A DNA stretch of 64,000 nucleotides from Methanobrevibacter sp. TLL-48-HuF1. Its GTDB lineage: Archaea > Methanobacteriota > Methanobacteria > Methanobacteriales > Methanobacteriaceae. Each line of letters starts with the position of its first letter. The first letter of the stretch is position 1. The position numbers were made by a program, and so were the translations under genes. Positions 17,234-28,800 of the stretch are shown here, piece after piece. Location: contig NZ_CP081485.1 in the NCBI RefSeq assembly GCF_023617305.1, forward strand, positions 982,501 to 1,046,500, given 5' to 3'. The notes beneath the pieces were generated by a model. It saw nothing but the letters and a program-made list of their open reading frames with translations. It searched no databases and was not told where the DNA came from.

Positions 17234-18363
17234 AATTTCACGATTTTCTTAAATTTACTTTTAATAGAAGTATCAGCTGACTGTTCTTTTAAATCATTGT
17301 TTTCTTGTGCTAAAACTTGATTTTCATGACGCAACTGTTCTATTACACCTTCATAATGATTAGCTAAAAATTCATAGTACAATTTCTTATAATTTAATTC
17401 GAACTCGATTCCATTGTTTGAAACATCTATTGCCTGATAAAATACCCTGTCATCAAAATGCCAGGTAGCTAAATGATTCTTGTTAACCTGATTTAGGGAA
17501 AAAAATTCATAATTTTCCTTTATTTTTTCAAGATATCTGTCTCTAAATCGTTCATCCAATCTTAAATAAACAAATTTGAGATTAATAACTGCAAATAAAA
17601 TAAATTCATCCTTAAAACTTTCATAGATTTCATCTTCTTTTAAGAAATTTTCTATGGAAGTTAAAATCTTAAATATATCAAAGGATTTTTCAGTGCCTGT
17701 TGTGCAGATTGAATCATTTCTTATTCTGTAATTATAAATTGGAGTTCTGATAATTGAAACTTTATTTAATTTAAAAAAGATTTTGTAAAAGAAATAGGCA
17801 TCTTCATAATTAAGTCCTTCCGGAAATCTAACAGCCAGTTTCTTTAGTGTTTTGACATCATATAATTTAATAGATTCATGAGGAATTCTAAATACAATTT
17901 CAGGGATGTTTTTATAGTTAAAATTCTTATTGTCAACTGATGAATCAAACATGTTTAATTTTGTAAAGTCATTTTCCTCATATTGCTTAGTTTCCTGATT
18001 AAAATATCTGTATGGGAAAATCACCATTTCAGAGTCCAGACTATTTGTCTGATTATATAATAATTCAAGGGCATTTAACTCTAACCAGTCATCAGAATCT
18101 AAAAATAGCAGATATCTGCCTTTAATATAATTCATTCCAGTATTTCTTGCACCGCTTAATCCTTTATTTTTCTGAGAAACTATTTTAAATCTTTCATCTT
18201 CAGATGCATATTCCTCTAAAATATCAATTGAAGAATCGTCAGATCCGTCATTTACACAGATTACTTCAAAATCTTCAAATGTCTGATTAGCTAAGCTATC
18301 CAAACACTCCCTGAGATATTTTTCCACATTATAAACCGGTACAACTACTGAAATTTGAGGCAA
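17230..18363 (-). CDS. Family 2 glycosyltransferase with C-terminal coiled coil
   Basis: 377 residues. It opens with ISVVVPVYNVEKYLRECLDSL, then CVNDGSDDSS and FLDSDDWLE, the classic capsule-type GT2 signatures. The last ~45 residues are a coiled coil (VIEQLRHENQVLAQENNDLK) and a basic end. The start is a TTG at 18363 with AAGGTGG just upstream, nine bases after the rfbB stop codon. No ATG fits the conserved N-terminus. It follows rfbA-rfbC-rfbB directly and is the first transferase that could use the rhamnose donor. Confidence 0.88.
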   Translation of the reverse strand: MPQISVVVPVYNVEKYLRECLDSLANQTFEDFEVICVNDGSDDSSIDILEEYASEDERFKIVSQKNKGLSGARNTGMNYIKGRYLLFLDSDDWLELNALELLYNQTNSLDSEMVIFPYRYFNQETKQYEENDFTKLNMFDSSVDNKNFNYKNIPEIVFRIPHESIKLYDVKTLKKLAVRFPEGLNYEDAYFFYKIFFKLNKVSIIRTPIYNYRIRNDSICTTGTEKSFDIFKILTSIENFLKEDEIYESFKDEFILFAVINLKFVYLRLDERFRDRYLEKIKENYEFFSLNQVNKNHLATWHFDDRVFYQAIDVSNNGIEFELNYKKLYYEFLANHYEGVIEQLRHENQVLAQENNDLKEQSADTSIKSKFKKIVKL

Positions 18364-18372
18364 ATTTCCACC

Positions 18373-19377
18373 TTATTTAAGATACATTTTTTTATAGTAT
18401 TCCTGATATTCTCCACTTTTAACCTGGTCCATCCAGTCGGGATTGTCCAAATACCATTGGATAGTTTCTTTAATACCTGTTTCAAAAGTGTATTTTGGCT
18501 CCCATCCGAGATTTTCCCTAATTTTAGTTGAGTCAATAGCATAACGTCTGTCATGACCTAATCTGTCATCTACAAACTCAATTAAGGACTCATCTTTACC
18601 TAAAGCTTCCAATATTAATTTTACAATTTGAATGTTTTGTCTTTCGTTATGTCCCCCAATATTATAAACTTCACCAAGTTTTCCGCCATGTAAAACTAAA
18701 TCTATTGCCGTACAATGGTCATATACATGTAACCAGTCACGTATGTTTTTACCATCACCATAAATCGGCAATTTTTTATCTTCCAGAGCATTTGAAATCA
18801 TTAAAGGAATTAATTTTTCCGGGAACTGATAAGGACCATAATTATTAGAGCAGCGTGTTATATTAACCGGCAAGTTAAATGTTTCATAATATGCTCTTAC
18901 AACCAAATCTGCACTGGCTTTTGAAGCAGAATAAGGGCTGTTAGGTTGTAAAGGAGTAGTTTCTGTAAAATAACCTGTTTCCCCTAATGTTCCATAAACT
19001 TCATCAGTAGAAATCTGCACATATTTTTCCACACCATATTCCTTGGCAGCATTAAGCAATACCTGAGTTCCTAAAACATTTGATTTAATAAATATTACCG
19101 GATCGCTTATACTTCTGTCCACATGGCTTTCAGCTGCAAAATTAATAACATAATCAGAATCTTTAACTAATTTATTGACAACTTCCTTATCTCTGATATC
19201 CCCTTTAACAAAAGCATAATTGTCCTTATCTTCAATATCTTTTAAGTTTTCAAGGTTACCGCAGTATGTTAAGGCATCCAAATTAGTAAATTCATAATCA
19301 GGATACTTATCAATCATATATTTTACAAAGTTACTTCCAATAAACCCTGCCCCACCAGTAATTAATATTTTTGTCAT
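18373..19377 (-). CDS. rfbB: dTDP-glucose 4,6-dehydratase
   Basis: 334-residue extended short-chain dehydrogenase. It converts dTDP-glucose to dTDP-4-dehydro-6-deoxyglucose, the second step of dTDP-L-rhamnose synthesis. Seen: the NAD-binding GGAGFIGSNF at residues 7-16, the catalytic STDEVYG near 123, YSASKASAD near 150 with the Tyr-Lys pair, and NNYGPYQFPEKLIP near 180. Length is normal for the family. It lies ten bases after rfbC and nine before the first GT2 gene, in the order rfbA-rfbC-rfbB. Confidence 0.96.
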   Translation of the reverse strand: MTKILITGGAGFIGSNFVKYMIDKYPDYEFTNLDALTYCGNLENLKDIEDKDNYAFVKGDIRDKEVVNKLVKDSDYVINFAAESHVDRSISDPVIFIKSNVLGTQVLLNAAKEYGVEKYVQISTDEVYGTLGETGYFTETTPLQPNSPYSASKASADLVVRAYYETFNLPVNITRCSNNYGPYQFPEKLIPLMISNALEDKKLPIYGDGKNIRDWLHVYDHCTAIDLVLHGGKLGEVYNIGGHNERQNIQIVKLILEALGKDESLIEFVDDRLGHDRRYAIDSTKIRENLGWEPKYTFETGIKETIQWYLDNPDWMDQVKSGEYQEYYKKMYLK

Positions 19378-19387
19378 AATAATGCAC

Positions 19388-19954
19388 CTAATACCTGATT
19401 TGTGATTCCTTTAGAGTTTTCCATTTTTTATCCTTATCAGATAATGTGATTTCATCAATTCCGTCTAATGGCCATTCAACAGCTATGTCCGGGTCATTCC
19501 ACATAATTCCGCCTTCATCTTCACCATGGTAAAATTCAGTACATTTGTATACAAATTCAGCTTCATCAGACAATACTACAAATCCATGAGCAAATTTAGG
19601 AGGTATATATAACTGTTTTTTATTTTCAGCTGACAATATTTCCCCATACCATTTTCCATAAGTTGGTGAATCTGCTCTGAGGTCTACTCCAACATCAAAA
19701 ACTTCCCCTTTAATAACACGGACTAATTTTCCCTGAGGATATTTTAACTGTAAGTGAAGTCCTCTAAGTACTCCTTTAAATGACTGTGACTGGTTATCCT
19801 GTACAAAAGTTAAATCATAACCTGCATCTTTGAAATCCTTTTCATTATATGTTTCCATGAAGTATCCGCGATTGTCTCCATAGACTGCAGGTTCAACTAC
19901 AAACATTCCTTCAATATCAGTTTTTGTAAATTTAAAATTTCCCATATTAATCAT
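19388..19954 (-). CDS. rfbC: dTDP-4-dehydrorhamnose 3,5-epimerase
   Basis: 188 residues from the first ATG, or 185 from the ATG three codons later. It epimerises C3 and C5 of dTDP-4-dehydro-6-deoxyglucose. The cupin-type signature is plain: [20 protein letters not shown] with the catalytic His near 70, FDVGVDLR, and [16 protein letters not shown] near 120. It overlaps the end of rfbA by eight bases and precedes rfbB by ten, so translation is coupled. Confidence 0.96.
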   Translation of the reverse strand: MINMGNFKFTKTDIEGMFVVEPAVYGDNRGYFMETYNEKDFKDAGYDLTFVQDNQSQSFKGVLRGLHLQLKYPQGKLVRVIKGEVFDVGVDLRADSPTYGKWYGEILSAENKKQLYIPPKFAHGFVVLSDEAEFVYKCTEFYHGEDEGGIMWNDPDIAVEWPLDGIDEITLSDKDKKWKTLKESQIRY

Positions 19955-20816
19955 CTTTAACTAAATTAAATAAATATTGTCCATAATCTGTTTTTTTAAG
20001 TTCTTCAGCGGTTTTTAAAAGCTCTTCTTTAGTAATATAACCTTTATTATACGCTATTTCTTCAAGACATGCAATATAAAGTCCCTGTCTTTTTTGTATG
20101 GTTTCAATGAAATTAGATGCTTCTAAAAGACCAGTGTGAGTTCCAGTATCCAACCATGCCATTCCTCTTCCAAGAAGTTCAACTTTAAGTTTTCCACGAT
20201 TGAGATATTCTTCATTAACTGAAGTGATTTCAAGTTCTCCCCTTTCAGAAGGTTTTACATTCTTAGCTATTTCAACTACATCATTGTCATAAAAATAAAG
20301 CCCCGGCACTATATAATTAGATTTAGGTTTTTCAGGTTTTTCTTCAACTGAAAGCACATTCCAGTCATCGTCAAACTCAACTACACCGAAAGCTTCAGGA
20401 TTGTTTGTATAATATCCAAATATTACTGCTCCTTCTTCCAATTTGGTTGCTCTTTCCAGTATTTCAGTAAATCTGTGACCATGGAAAATGTTATCTCCTA
20501 AAATTAAAGCAACATCATCATCACCAATGAAATCTTCCCCAACAATAAATGCTTCTGCAAGACCGTTAGGTTCTTCTTGAACTTCATAGCTGAAATTAAT
20601 TCCTAAGCTACTGCCATCACCTAAAAGCTCTTTAAACATTGGCAAATCTCTAGGAGTAGATATTATTAGAATATCTTTGATTCCAGCAAGCATCAATACA
20701 GAAATAGGATAATAAATCATTGGTTTATCATATAAAGGTACTAATTGCTTAGATATTGCTTTTGTAATTGGATAAAGACGGGTTCCAGATCCTCCAGCTA
20801 GTACAATTCCTTTCAT
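19947..20816 (-). CDS. rfbA: Glucose-1-phosphate thymidylyltransferase
   Basis: 289 residues. It joins dTTP and glucose-1-phosphate to start dTDP-rhamnose synthesis. The N-terminus has [20 protein letters not shown], followed by [25 protein letters not shown] near 105 and [11 protein letters not shown] near 160, all standard for RmlA. First gene of the operon, with a GGGAT ribosome site before the ATG. The promoter should lie in the 140 bases up to the adhesin terminator at 20938. Confidence 0.96.
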   Translation of the reverse strand: MKGIVLAGGSGTRLYPITKAISKQLVPLYDKPMIYYPISVLMLAGIKDILIISTPRDLPMFKELLGDGSSLGINFSYEVQEEPNGLAEAFIVGEDFIGDDDVALILGDNIFHGHRFTEILERATKLEEGAVIFGYYTNNPEAFGVVEFDDDWNVLSVEEKPEKPKSNYIVPGLYFYDNDVVEIAKNVKPSERGELEITSVNEEYLNRGKLKVELLGRGMAWLDTGTHTGLLEASNFIETIQKRQGLYIACLEEIAYNKGYITKEELLKTAEELKKTDYGQYLFNLVKDD

Positions 20817-20937
20817 AAATATCCCTTTTAATAAATTTTATAATGTTTAAAATTATATTTTTTCTAATTAATTAAAATACCTATTAAAAATAAAATTGTG
20901 ATTATAAATAAAAGAAGTATAAAAAAAGAAAAAAAGT

Positions 20938-20957
20938 AAGAGAATTGGGAATTCTCT
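20938..20957 (-). terminator. Hairpin and U-tract terminator of the minus-strand adhesin gene
   Basis: AGAGAATT and AATTCTCT form an 8-base stem around a GGG centre, immediately after the stop codon. On the minus strand it runs into a long T-rich tract. The same stem sequence recurs behind the plus-strand adhesin at 32005-32026. Confidence 0.7.
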
Positions 20958-23900
20958 TTAAGGACTGATTTTTATTGTGTTTCCTGTTTGGAAGTCGTTC
21001 CAGTAGGAAGTTATGATGTATTCGCCGCTCATTAATCTGATTCCTAAGCTTGCAATACCATCTTTATTAGTAACTTTGTGATAGAAGACACCATTTACGT
21101 TAAATGATACATTTTGGTTAGCTAATGGTTTACCTTGACCATCTAAAGTTAAAGCAGTGAAATTGCTGCCGTCTAGGTACTTCATAGAGAGATCTTTAGT
21201 TACTAAAGTTGGCATGACAGTTATGTTGTTAGCTCTTTCTTCACCGGTTGCCGGGTTGTAAGCTGTTATAACATATGATTTTGGATTTAATCTGATGCCT
21301 AAACTAGCTGTACCGTTTTCATCAGTTACGCGAGTGTAGAACACACCGTTAATGTTGAATTTAACAGTTGTGTTTGCTAATGCTTTTCCGTTGCTGTCTA
21401 AGAATTTAGCTACATATTTTGTTCCGTTACAGAAGTATAATGTAGTGTCGTTTCCAAAGACAGTGTTTTTAATAGTTACTGTTGCATTAGCTGTTGCTTT
21501 ATCATGGTCTTTGGTTCCGTTAAATACAGCATTTACTTTGTATTCGTTAGGAACTAATCCGATACCCATGGAAGCTGTGCCGTTTTTATCAGTTGTTTTA
21601 GCATAAACTTTGCCGTTTACTGTGAAGTAAACAGTTGCGTTAGCTATTGGGTTTCCAAATGCGTCAACAAGTTTAGCTGTGAGATTTTGAGCACCTTTGA
21701 AGTATTTTACAACATCGTCCATTGTTAAGGTGGTTTTAGTGTTTTTATTAACTGTTATTGTTCCGTTAACTATCATGGAGTCGTATTTAGCATCTCCTGT
21801 GTAGAAGGTTACTACTTTGTAGGTTCCTTCATCTAAACCAGGAATAATAACTTTAGCAGTACCGTTAGTGACTGATCCTTTGTAATCTGTACCGTTTATT
21901 GTTACAACTACACTACCGGTTCCGTCTTTAGGAACAGTAACAGTAATTGTAGCATTTTCACCTTTAATAATATCTGCAATATCAACAGTCATATTATAAT
22001 CAGACACTTTAGAAACAGTAAATTTAGTAGTATTTTCACTTGATAAGTATTTATTATCACCTAAATAAACTGCTTTTACATCATAAGTTCCATTAGCTAA
22101 ACCAGCTACTTTAATAGAAGCCATACCATATTTAGTTGTTACATTATAAGATTTACCATTAATGTTTACAGTTACATTTCCAGTAGCATCATCAGGAACA
22201 GCTATATTAATAACAGCCTCATCACCCACTTTAATATCACTAACAGCAACATTTACAAAAGAACCTACTTTAGAAACAGTGAATTTAGTGGTATTTTCAC
22301 TTGATAAGTATTTATTATCACCTAAGTAAACTGCTTTTACATCATAATCATTAGCAGCTAAGTTAGAAATAATTAAGACACCTTTTTCATCAACAATAGC
22401 TACATTATAAGATTTACCATTAACAACAACAGTAGCTACACCTAAAGCTACATTAGGAACAGCAATGTTAATAACAGCATCTTCACCAAATTTGATGTTA
22501 TTAGCTGTGACATTTACAGCTGAAGGCATTTTAGCAACAGTTAAAGTAGTACTGTTTTCACCTTCAGTATATTTGTAATTTCCATCATATTTAGCTGTAA
22601 TTGGATAAGAATTAGCTACCAAATTAGATAAAGTTAAAGAACCTTTACCATTATTGATAAGAACAGTATAGGATTTACCGTCAATAGTTACACTAACCAA
22701 TTCATTAGAAATTTCATTAGGAAGAGTTATGTTAATAACAGCATCTTCACCAACTTTAATATCATCTACAGCAATTATCATATTTGTAGGTATTTTAGAT
22801 ACTATAAAAGAAGCATTATTTTCACCAGGTAAGTAATTATTATCTCCCATAAATCTAACAAGTACCTCATAAGTTCCAGAAAGTAAGTTTTCAACATTTA
22901 ATTTAGCAGAACCATTTTCAATAGCTACAATATATTCTTTGTTATTAACTGTAAAAGTCACATTTCCAGTAGCATTAGCTGGTAAAGTAGCTATAATAGT
23001 AGCATTGTCACCTACATTAATATTTTGTACATCAACTGAAATATTAGACTCCATTTTGGATGTTAATACATAAAATGTATTTTTAGTACCAATATAAATG
23101 TTTCCAGTTTTATCCATAGCAGGTATACCTACAATAGCAGATCCAAAATTGTAGCTATCTAATACTTTACCATCACTACCAATTATCCAGAAAGTTCCTT
23201 TATCATCACCTAAATATAATGTACCATCAGCACCAACCATAATTGCTGAAGAAACTGTGCTTTCAATATCATAAAACTCAGAGATATTACCAGTTAAACT
23301 ATCAATTTTATATACCATGCCTTTAGCATTTACAGTATATAATACATTATTTTCATTATCAATAGCTAATACTTTACCAATTCCATCTGGAACTGTAGTA
23401 TTCCATATAATACCTCCAGCATTTAAAGCAAAAATTACATTATTATTACCAAAACAATATACTACATTATTGTCTCCAACAACTGGACGTCCACTAGTAC
23501 CGGCATTTGAAATCTTAACTATATTATCTCCAGATTTAATATTTGCACCAATAATACCTTCAATAGTATTTACCCAAACATTACCAAGTTTGTCTAAAAC
23601 AGGAGCTGAAAGAGTTCCAGGCTTACCATAACTAGGATTTTTAGATAATTTTATCAAGCTTGCTGAAAAAGCATACCCATAAGAAGGAGATGTAGTATCA
23701 TTATTATAACTAGCTACTCCTACCCAATGACTACCAGACACTGACCCTGGACCATTATAAGGATATTCATGTGAAACATATATATTACCTTCTGAATCCA
23801 CAATAGGAGTGAAAGCACTTGATAATTGCCAAATATTGCCTGAAACTTCCTTTCCAGTGGTTTTATTAACAATAGTTAATTTATTTCCAGATTCAGGTGC

Positions 23901-25532
23901 AATAATATAATCATTATAAAGAGCTATACCTGCAGGCATCCATGAATTAACCTTCCATCTTGAAGTACCATTATTATAAAAAGAAGAAATAGTATTGCCA
24001 TAAACAACATAAATATTACCCTCTTCATCTATAATAGGGCTTGAAATTAAAGCTAATGAATTGCTCCAAAGAACTTTTAAAGATTTAATACCATTATATG
24101 GAGATTGTCCGGAATTTTGAGCATCATGCCCTGTCATAGCCCATTGAGGGCTTGTAACATTATCATCAGGGTTTGCTACAATTGGTTGGTTTAATCTAAT
24201 TGATTGAATATTTAAAGATTTTAATAAATTAGAATCTTCTGGAGTGCAATTAATAAAAGTATTATTTACACCTCTAATGGTTTGATTACAATTAATAAAA
24301 GTATTATTTTCAAACGTGTAATTACCAGCAGAAATTTGTACGGTGTTTTCAGTAATATTAGACCAATGATTATTAAAAGTATTATTATACACTTGTAAAA
24401 ATGGAACTCCACCAGTAGCATTAGGATAGTTTGCATTAAATGCACAAATAGCTAATCCATTTCCTGCTGAATTATTAGTGAAATTAGAACCATGGACATT
24501 TAAATATCCCCCATTTAATGCAGTAATTGCTCCACCATTTCCATCAACTGCAGTATTTTTATTATTTTTGAAACTGCAATTTTCAATAGTGATATTATAA
24601 GAAGATCCGAAATTATAAGATCCTATAGCTCCACCACCAGTAGTAGTATCACATATATTTTCATCAAAAGTGGAATTATATACTTCAAGTTTACTGTAAG
24701 TAAATAATGCTCCACCATTCCATCCTGCATGATTTTTTATAAATTTAGAACCACTAATACGAGTTTGAGCATTAGAATGAGTGTGAATTGCTCCAGCCCA
24801 CCAAGTAGCATTATTACCAACAAACATTGAATTGGTTACATTTAAAATACCACAGTTATTAATAGCTCCAGGTTCTACACTTGCATTATTATTTACAAAA
24901 TTACAATTATCCACATTCATACGAACATTACTACCATAATTAGTTATAGTACCATATTGTGTATGACAATTAGTAAAAGTACAGTTGTCAAGATTCATTA
25001 AGCCTTGAGTATTATAAACTACAGAAGTTTTACCAGCACCAGTAGTAATATTTGAAAAAATACAGTTATTTAATTCATTATTTCCAGCAGACTGGATAAA
25101 AATTTTACAATTACTATCTTTAAAATTCACATTTAAAAATGTAATATTAAGATTAGAATTAGAATTAAAAAATGGAATAAGATTAGGATTATTAGTTGTG
25201 ATATAAGTATCAGAACTACCTATTATAGTAGCACTATTTCCAAAAACAATTTGACTATTTGCATTATAAGACTGACCAGTTAAAGTAATAACTTTATCAC
25301 CACTACTTTGACAAGCTGTTTTTAACTCATCCCAAGTAGCTGCACTTGTACTAGCCACCTCCTGATTTTGTCCAACATCAATAATTGATGCTTCATCAAC
25401 TGAAATACAATCATCTACACTTGAAGTAACTTCAACAGTAGAATTATCATTTAAATCAGTTGCACTAACAGCACCAATACTACAAATCATCACTAAACAA
25501 GCGATTAAAATATATTTATAGTTTGATTTAAT
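20958..25532 (-). CDS. Adhesin-like secreted protein: beta-helix, PQQ-type propeller and Ig-like repeats
   Basis: About 1,524 residues, probably exported. The first GTG (25493) gives an N-terminus without basic residues. The frame is open upstream to an ATT at 25532, seven bases after a GGGGG Shine-Dalgarno (25544-25540). Starting there gives a proper signal peptide, KSNYKYILIACLVMICSIG..SA. Parts numbered from the GTG: parallel beta-helix repeats ~75-425 (NCTFTNC, GGAI), a propeller-like section ~445-815 with DEEGNIYV blades, five Ig-like repeats ~817-1230 (NVTVNINGKSY..GTYDVKAVYLGD), and three C-terminal repeats of the NINGVFYxxxTDxNGxASLGIRL type. No membrane anchor is seen. It is divergent from the larger adhesin. 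Confidence 0.88.
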   Translation of the reverse strand: MKSNYKYILIACLVMICSIGAVSATDLNDNSTVEVTSSVDDCISVDEASIIDVGQNQEVASTSAATWDELKTACQSSGDKVITLTGQSYNANSQIVFGNSATIIGSSDTYITTNNPNLIPFFNSNSNLNITFLNVNFKDSNCKIFIQSAGNNELNNCIFSNITTGAGKTSVVYNTQGLMNLDNCTFTNCHTQYGTITNYGSNVRMNVDNCNFVNNNASVEPGAINNCGILNVTNSMFVGNNATWWAGAIHTHSNAQTRISGSKFIKNHAGWNGGALFTYSKLEVYNSTFDENICDTTTGGGAIGSYNFGSSYNITIENCSFKNNKNTAVDGNGGAITALNGGYLNVHGSNFTNNSAGNGLAICAFNANYPNATGGVPFLQVYNNTFNNHWSNITENTVQISAGNYTFENNTFINCNQTIRGVNNTFINCTPEDSNLLKSLNIQSIRLNQPIVANPDDNVTSPQWAMTGHDAQNSGQSPYNGIKSLKVLWSNSLALISSPIIDEEGNIYVVYGNTISSFYNNGTSRWKVNSWMPAGIALYNDYIIAPESGNKLTIVNKTTGKEVSGNIWQLSSAFTPIVDSEGNIYVSHEYPYNGPGSVSGSHWVGVASYNNDTTSPSYGYAFSASLIKLSKNPSYGKPGTLSAPVLDKLGNVWVNTIEGIIGANIKSGDNIVKISNAGTSGRPVVGDNNVVYCFGNNNVIFALNAGGIIWNTTVPDGIGKVLAIDNENNVLYTVNAKGMVYKIDSLTGNISEFYDIESTVSSAIMVGADGTLYLGDDKGTFWIIGSDGKVLDSYNFGSAIVGIPAMDKTGNIYIGTKNTFYVLTSKMESNISVDVQNINVGDNATIIATLPANATGNVTFTVNNKEYIVAIENGSAKLNVENLLSGTYEVLVRFMGDNNYLPGENNASFIVSKIPTNMIIAVDDIKVGEDAVINITLPNEISNELVSVTIDGKSYTVLINNGKGSLTLSNLVANSYPITAKYDGNYKYTEGENSTTLTVAKMPSAVNVTANNIKFGEDAVINIAVPNVALGVATVVVNGKSYNVAIVDEKGVLIISNLAANDYDVKAVYLGDNKYLSSENTTKFTVSKVGSFVNVAVSDIKVGDEAVINIAVPDDATGNVTVNINGKSYNVTTKYGMASIKVAGLANGTYDVKAVYLGDNKYLSSENTTKFTVSKVSDYNMTVDIADIIKGENATITVTVPKDGTGSVVVTINGTDYKGSVTNGTAKVIIPGLDEGTYKVVTFYTGDAKYDSMIVNGTITVNKNTKTTLTMDDVVKYFKGAQNLTAKLVDAFGNPIANATVYFTVNGKVYAKTTDKNGTASMGIGLVPNEYKVNAVFNGTKDHDKATANATVTIKNTVFGNDTTLYFCNGTKYVAKFLDSNGKALANTTVKFNINGVFYTRVTDENGTASLGIRLNPKSYVITAYNPATGEERANNITVMPTLVTKDLSMKYLDGSNFTALTLDGQGKPLANQNVSFNVNGVFYHKVTNKDGIASLGIRLMSGEYIITSYWNDFQTGNTIKISP

Positions 25533-25856
25533 ATTAAATCCCCCAATTAAATTATGCTAGTTAAGTAAACTCAATAAATTATTCAATACCAATCATCTTT
25601 AAAAAAAACAAATGTAAATATAACTGGATATTTATTAAATAAGTCTTAACTAATTGAATTATTTATCAACATAGTATATAAATATAGTTATAAATTACCT
25701 AAAATAACAATATACGTAAAATATATTTAATAATTTAAAAAAAAAATAAACAATCTCATAAAATTTATGGAACAATATGTGCTGATTATAAATCAAATAA
25801 AATTTATAGTATAAGTTGTTAATATATTTAATATAAATAATAAGGAGAGGAATTTT
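25533..25856. promoter_or_regulatory. Divergent promoter region of the two giant adhesin genes
   Basis: 324 bases without a gene, very A/T-rich. On the plus side AAGGAGAGG at 25842-25850 precedes the GTG at 25857, and a TATA-like TTTATAGTATAAG near 25803-25815 fits a ~24-base leader. On the minus side a TATA-like element at 25671-25687 (TATATTTATATACTAT) would give a leader of over 100 bases before the GGGGG ribosome site at 25544-25540. No operator is recognisable. Confidence 0.4.
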
Positions 25857-28800
25857 GTGAAAAATAGAAAAAAAATAATTTTAATATTGTTGATTCTAGG
25901 ATTATTTTTTATAGCATTAACCACAGTTAATGCTGAGGATAATTCAACTGCCACTTTAAATCAACCTAACATCAACAATGTTGAAATTTATGAAGAGGAC
26001 AGCTCGACAGATATTGATGAATCGAATCAGAATAGCAAAAATATTGTTAAAAATGATTATAACTCAGAAAATGCACTTTTTAAAATCAAACCCGAAGATA
26101 AAATTGGAGACAACATATTTATCGGTCCAAGATATTCGTCTATTGAACTTACAATAACAGTTAATAACACAAATGATTTTAACAAAACGGGAAATATAAC
26201 TGTAAATATTCATGTAACCGGCAAATTTACAATGGGTGAAGACGAATTTAACAAAACTTCTTTAATAATTTATGAAAATGACACCATCATAAAACAAAAA
26301 AACCTAAGCGAATTAAACCTACCTCCTTACCAACATTATACCACACCTGGAAATTACACATTCGATATAACTTTTCCATACCATGTGCAAGATAAAAGTA
26401 TTTTAAAAGTGTATGCATTTGGAATATATTCCAATACTCTTGTTTTTGAAAAATTAAACAATTTACAATTAATAAATTTAACAAATAACAACATAATTAT
26501 AGACAATACAATCAAATCCAATATTAGCTGGACAAATTCCATAAATTCTATTAAAAAGGCATTAGAGTTAGTTGAAAATAAAGGAACAATATACCTATCT
26601 AATTTTAACATAATCCATGACACCAATGAAAGTATTATAATAAATAAATCCGTTACAATAATTGGAAATAATGTTACTCTTAATGGATTTGAAAAAGAAA
26701 GCCTCTTCAATATAACAAATAATGCAGAAGTTACTTTTGTAAATTTAACAATCACAAATACCACAGGTTACAGCATAAATACAGAAGGAAAAGTTAATTT
26801 AATAAATTGTACATTTAAAAATATCCTTGGAAGAGCAATCAATAATACTGGGATGCTAAATTTAACTAATACATTATTTAACACTGATTCTATCTACCAA
26901 CACCCCAAAGTAACTAATTTAAACAAAAATACAAATAATGGATTAATTTATAATGCAGGAACATTACATATAACAAATTGTAAATTTAATAATATTTACA
27001 TTCCAAATCAAATAATAATGAAAAATAAGAATATAACCTGGATAGGAATAATTTATAATACTGAAAATGGTATACTGTCCATGGCCGACTCAAAATTTAC
27101 AAATATTGAATTTAGAGCTATTAAAAACAATGGAAAAATAAATATTACTAATACTTCTTTTGAAAATAAAACAAAACTTCAAATAAATCAGATAATAAAT
27201 GATACCACTTATCAAACATTAAATAATTATATATATCAGTCATATAGGGAAAAAGCTATAAAAAGTGTAGATGGATCAATAATTCATAATTCAAATATAA
27301 TGATAATTGAAAATTCAAGTTTCAGAAATATCATGGATATTACTAATAATCAGGGTTATTTTAGTTCTTATATTGCACCTACAGATTATTTTGGATCTTT
27401 TGGATGGTTTGGAAGTGATAAAGGAATTATATATAATATTGGAAACTTTAAAATTAAAAATACATCATTTAACAATGTAAAAACAAAAACTGGGGGGGCA
27501 ATCTATAACTCAGGAATTGGAACTATTGAAAATTCAAATTTTAATAATTTGACTTCAATTGGAAATGGTGGTTCCATATTAAATACTGAGAAATTAATTA
27601 TAATAAATACAAACATTAGCAACTCAAAAACAAGAAACAATGGAGGAGGAATATATAATATAGGAGATTTAAATGCCACAAATATTATGATAACAACTTC
27701 CGAAGCAACACAAAGTGGTGCCATAACATATACTGCAGGTGGAGGAATATATAATGCAGGGAACATGTATCTTTTAAATTCATCAATAAGTAAAACATCA
27801 ATAGGCAATACTAAGATCTACGGATCTGCAATTGAAAATACTGGAAATATGACCTTAAACAAAACTATAATCCACAATATAACTGGATATAGAGCAATAC
27901 ATAACGATGAAACAGGTAACTTATTAATAACCAATTCTATAATAAAAAACAATAAAATTTACTCAATAAAAAACTATGCAAATAAAGTTTTTTATGGCGC
28001 AATAGAAAATTCAGGTATTTTAACAATTAATAAAACAATCTTTGACAACAACATTAATGGAGATAACGATTTCTATTATCTTTCAGGAGCATTTAATATT
28101 TATAATAAAGGTACTTTAAATGCATTTTACAATATATTCATAAATACAAAACATTTAACTGTAAAAACACATGTTTACTACATTACCCCAACAGACCCAT
28201 ATGCATTCCTATTTAATGAAGGTACTATAAATATGGATTACAACTATTTTTGTACAAATACTAATCCTTATCCAAAAGATTCAAACACTGAAATAGGCAA
28301 TTATCTTATATTCACATTTAAACCAGAATATAAATCTTTAAAAATTGGAGATACTATTCAACTTAAAGTAGATTTAAAACTAGCTAATGGAAAACTATTT
28401 ACAGATTATAACTTACTTCCTGAAATGAATGTTACATTTACCACTATAATTGATGGAAAAGAAGTAAATATAACTAAACCTTTAATAAATGGAACCACCG
28501 TATTAGAATATAATTACACTTCTCAAAAAGGCCAATACAAAGTTTATGCTAATTTAGGAGGACACACAGAAGAAATAATTCTTGATGTTGGAAAAGAAAC
28601 TTCAAAAATAGATGTGGATTTCAATAACAACATTATCTACGGTGAAGATGCAATATTTAAAATTAAAGTAAACGGAAACTACACACACATCCCAACTGGA
28701 AATGTAACAGTCATTATTAACGATAAAAAATATTCCATAAACTTAACTAATGGATTAGCTAATTTAACACTCACTAATTTAACACCTGGAACTTATAGTA

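Noticed and set aside
26287-27808. Antisense ORFs of 65-136 codons inside the giant adhesin gene
   Set aside because: Hydrophobic shadow frames of an Asn/Thr/Ile-rich repeat gene. No start context supports them.
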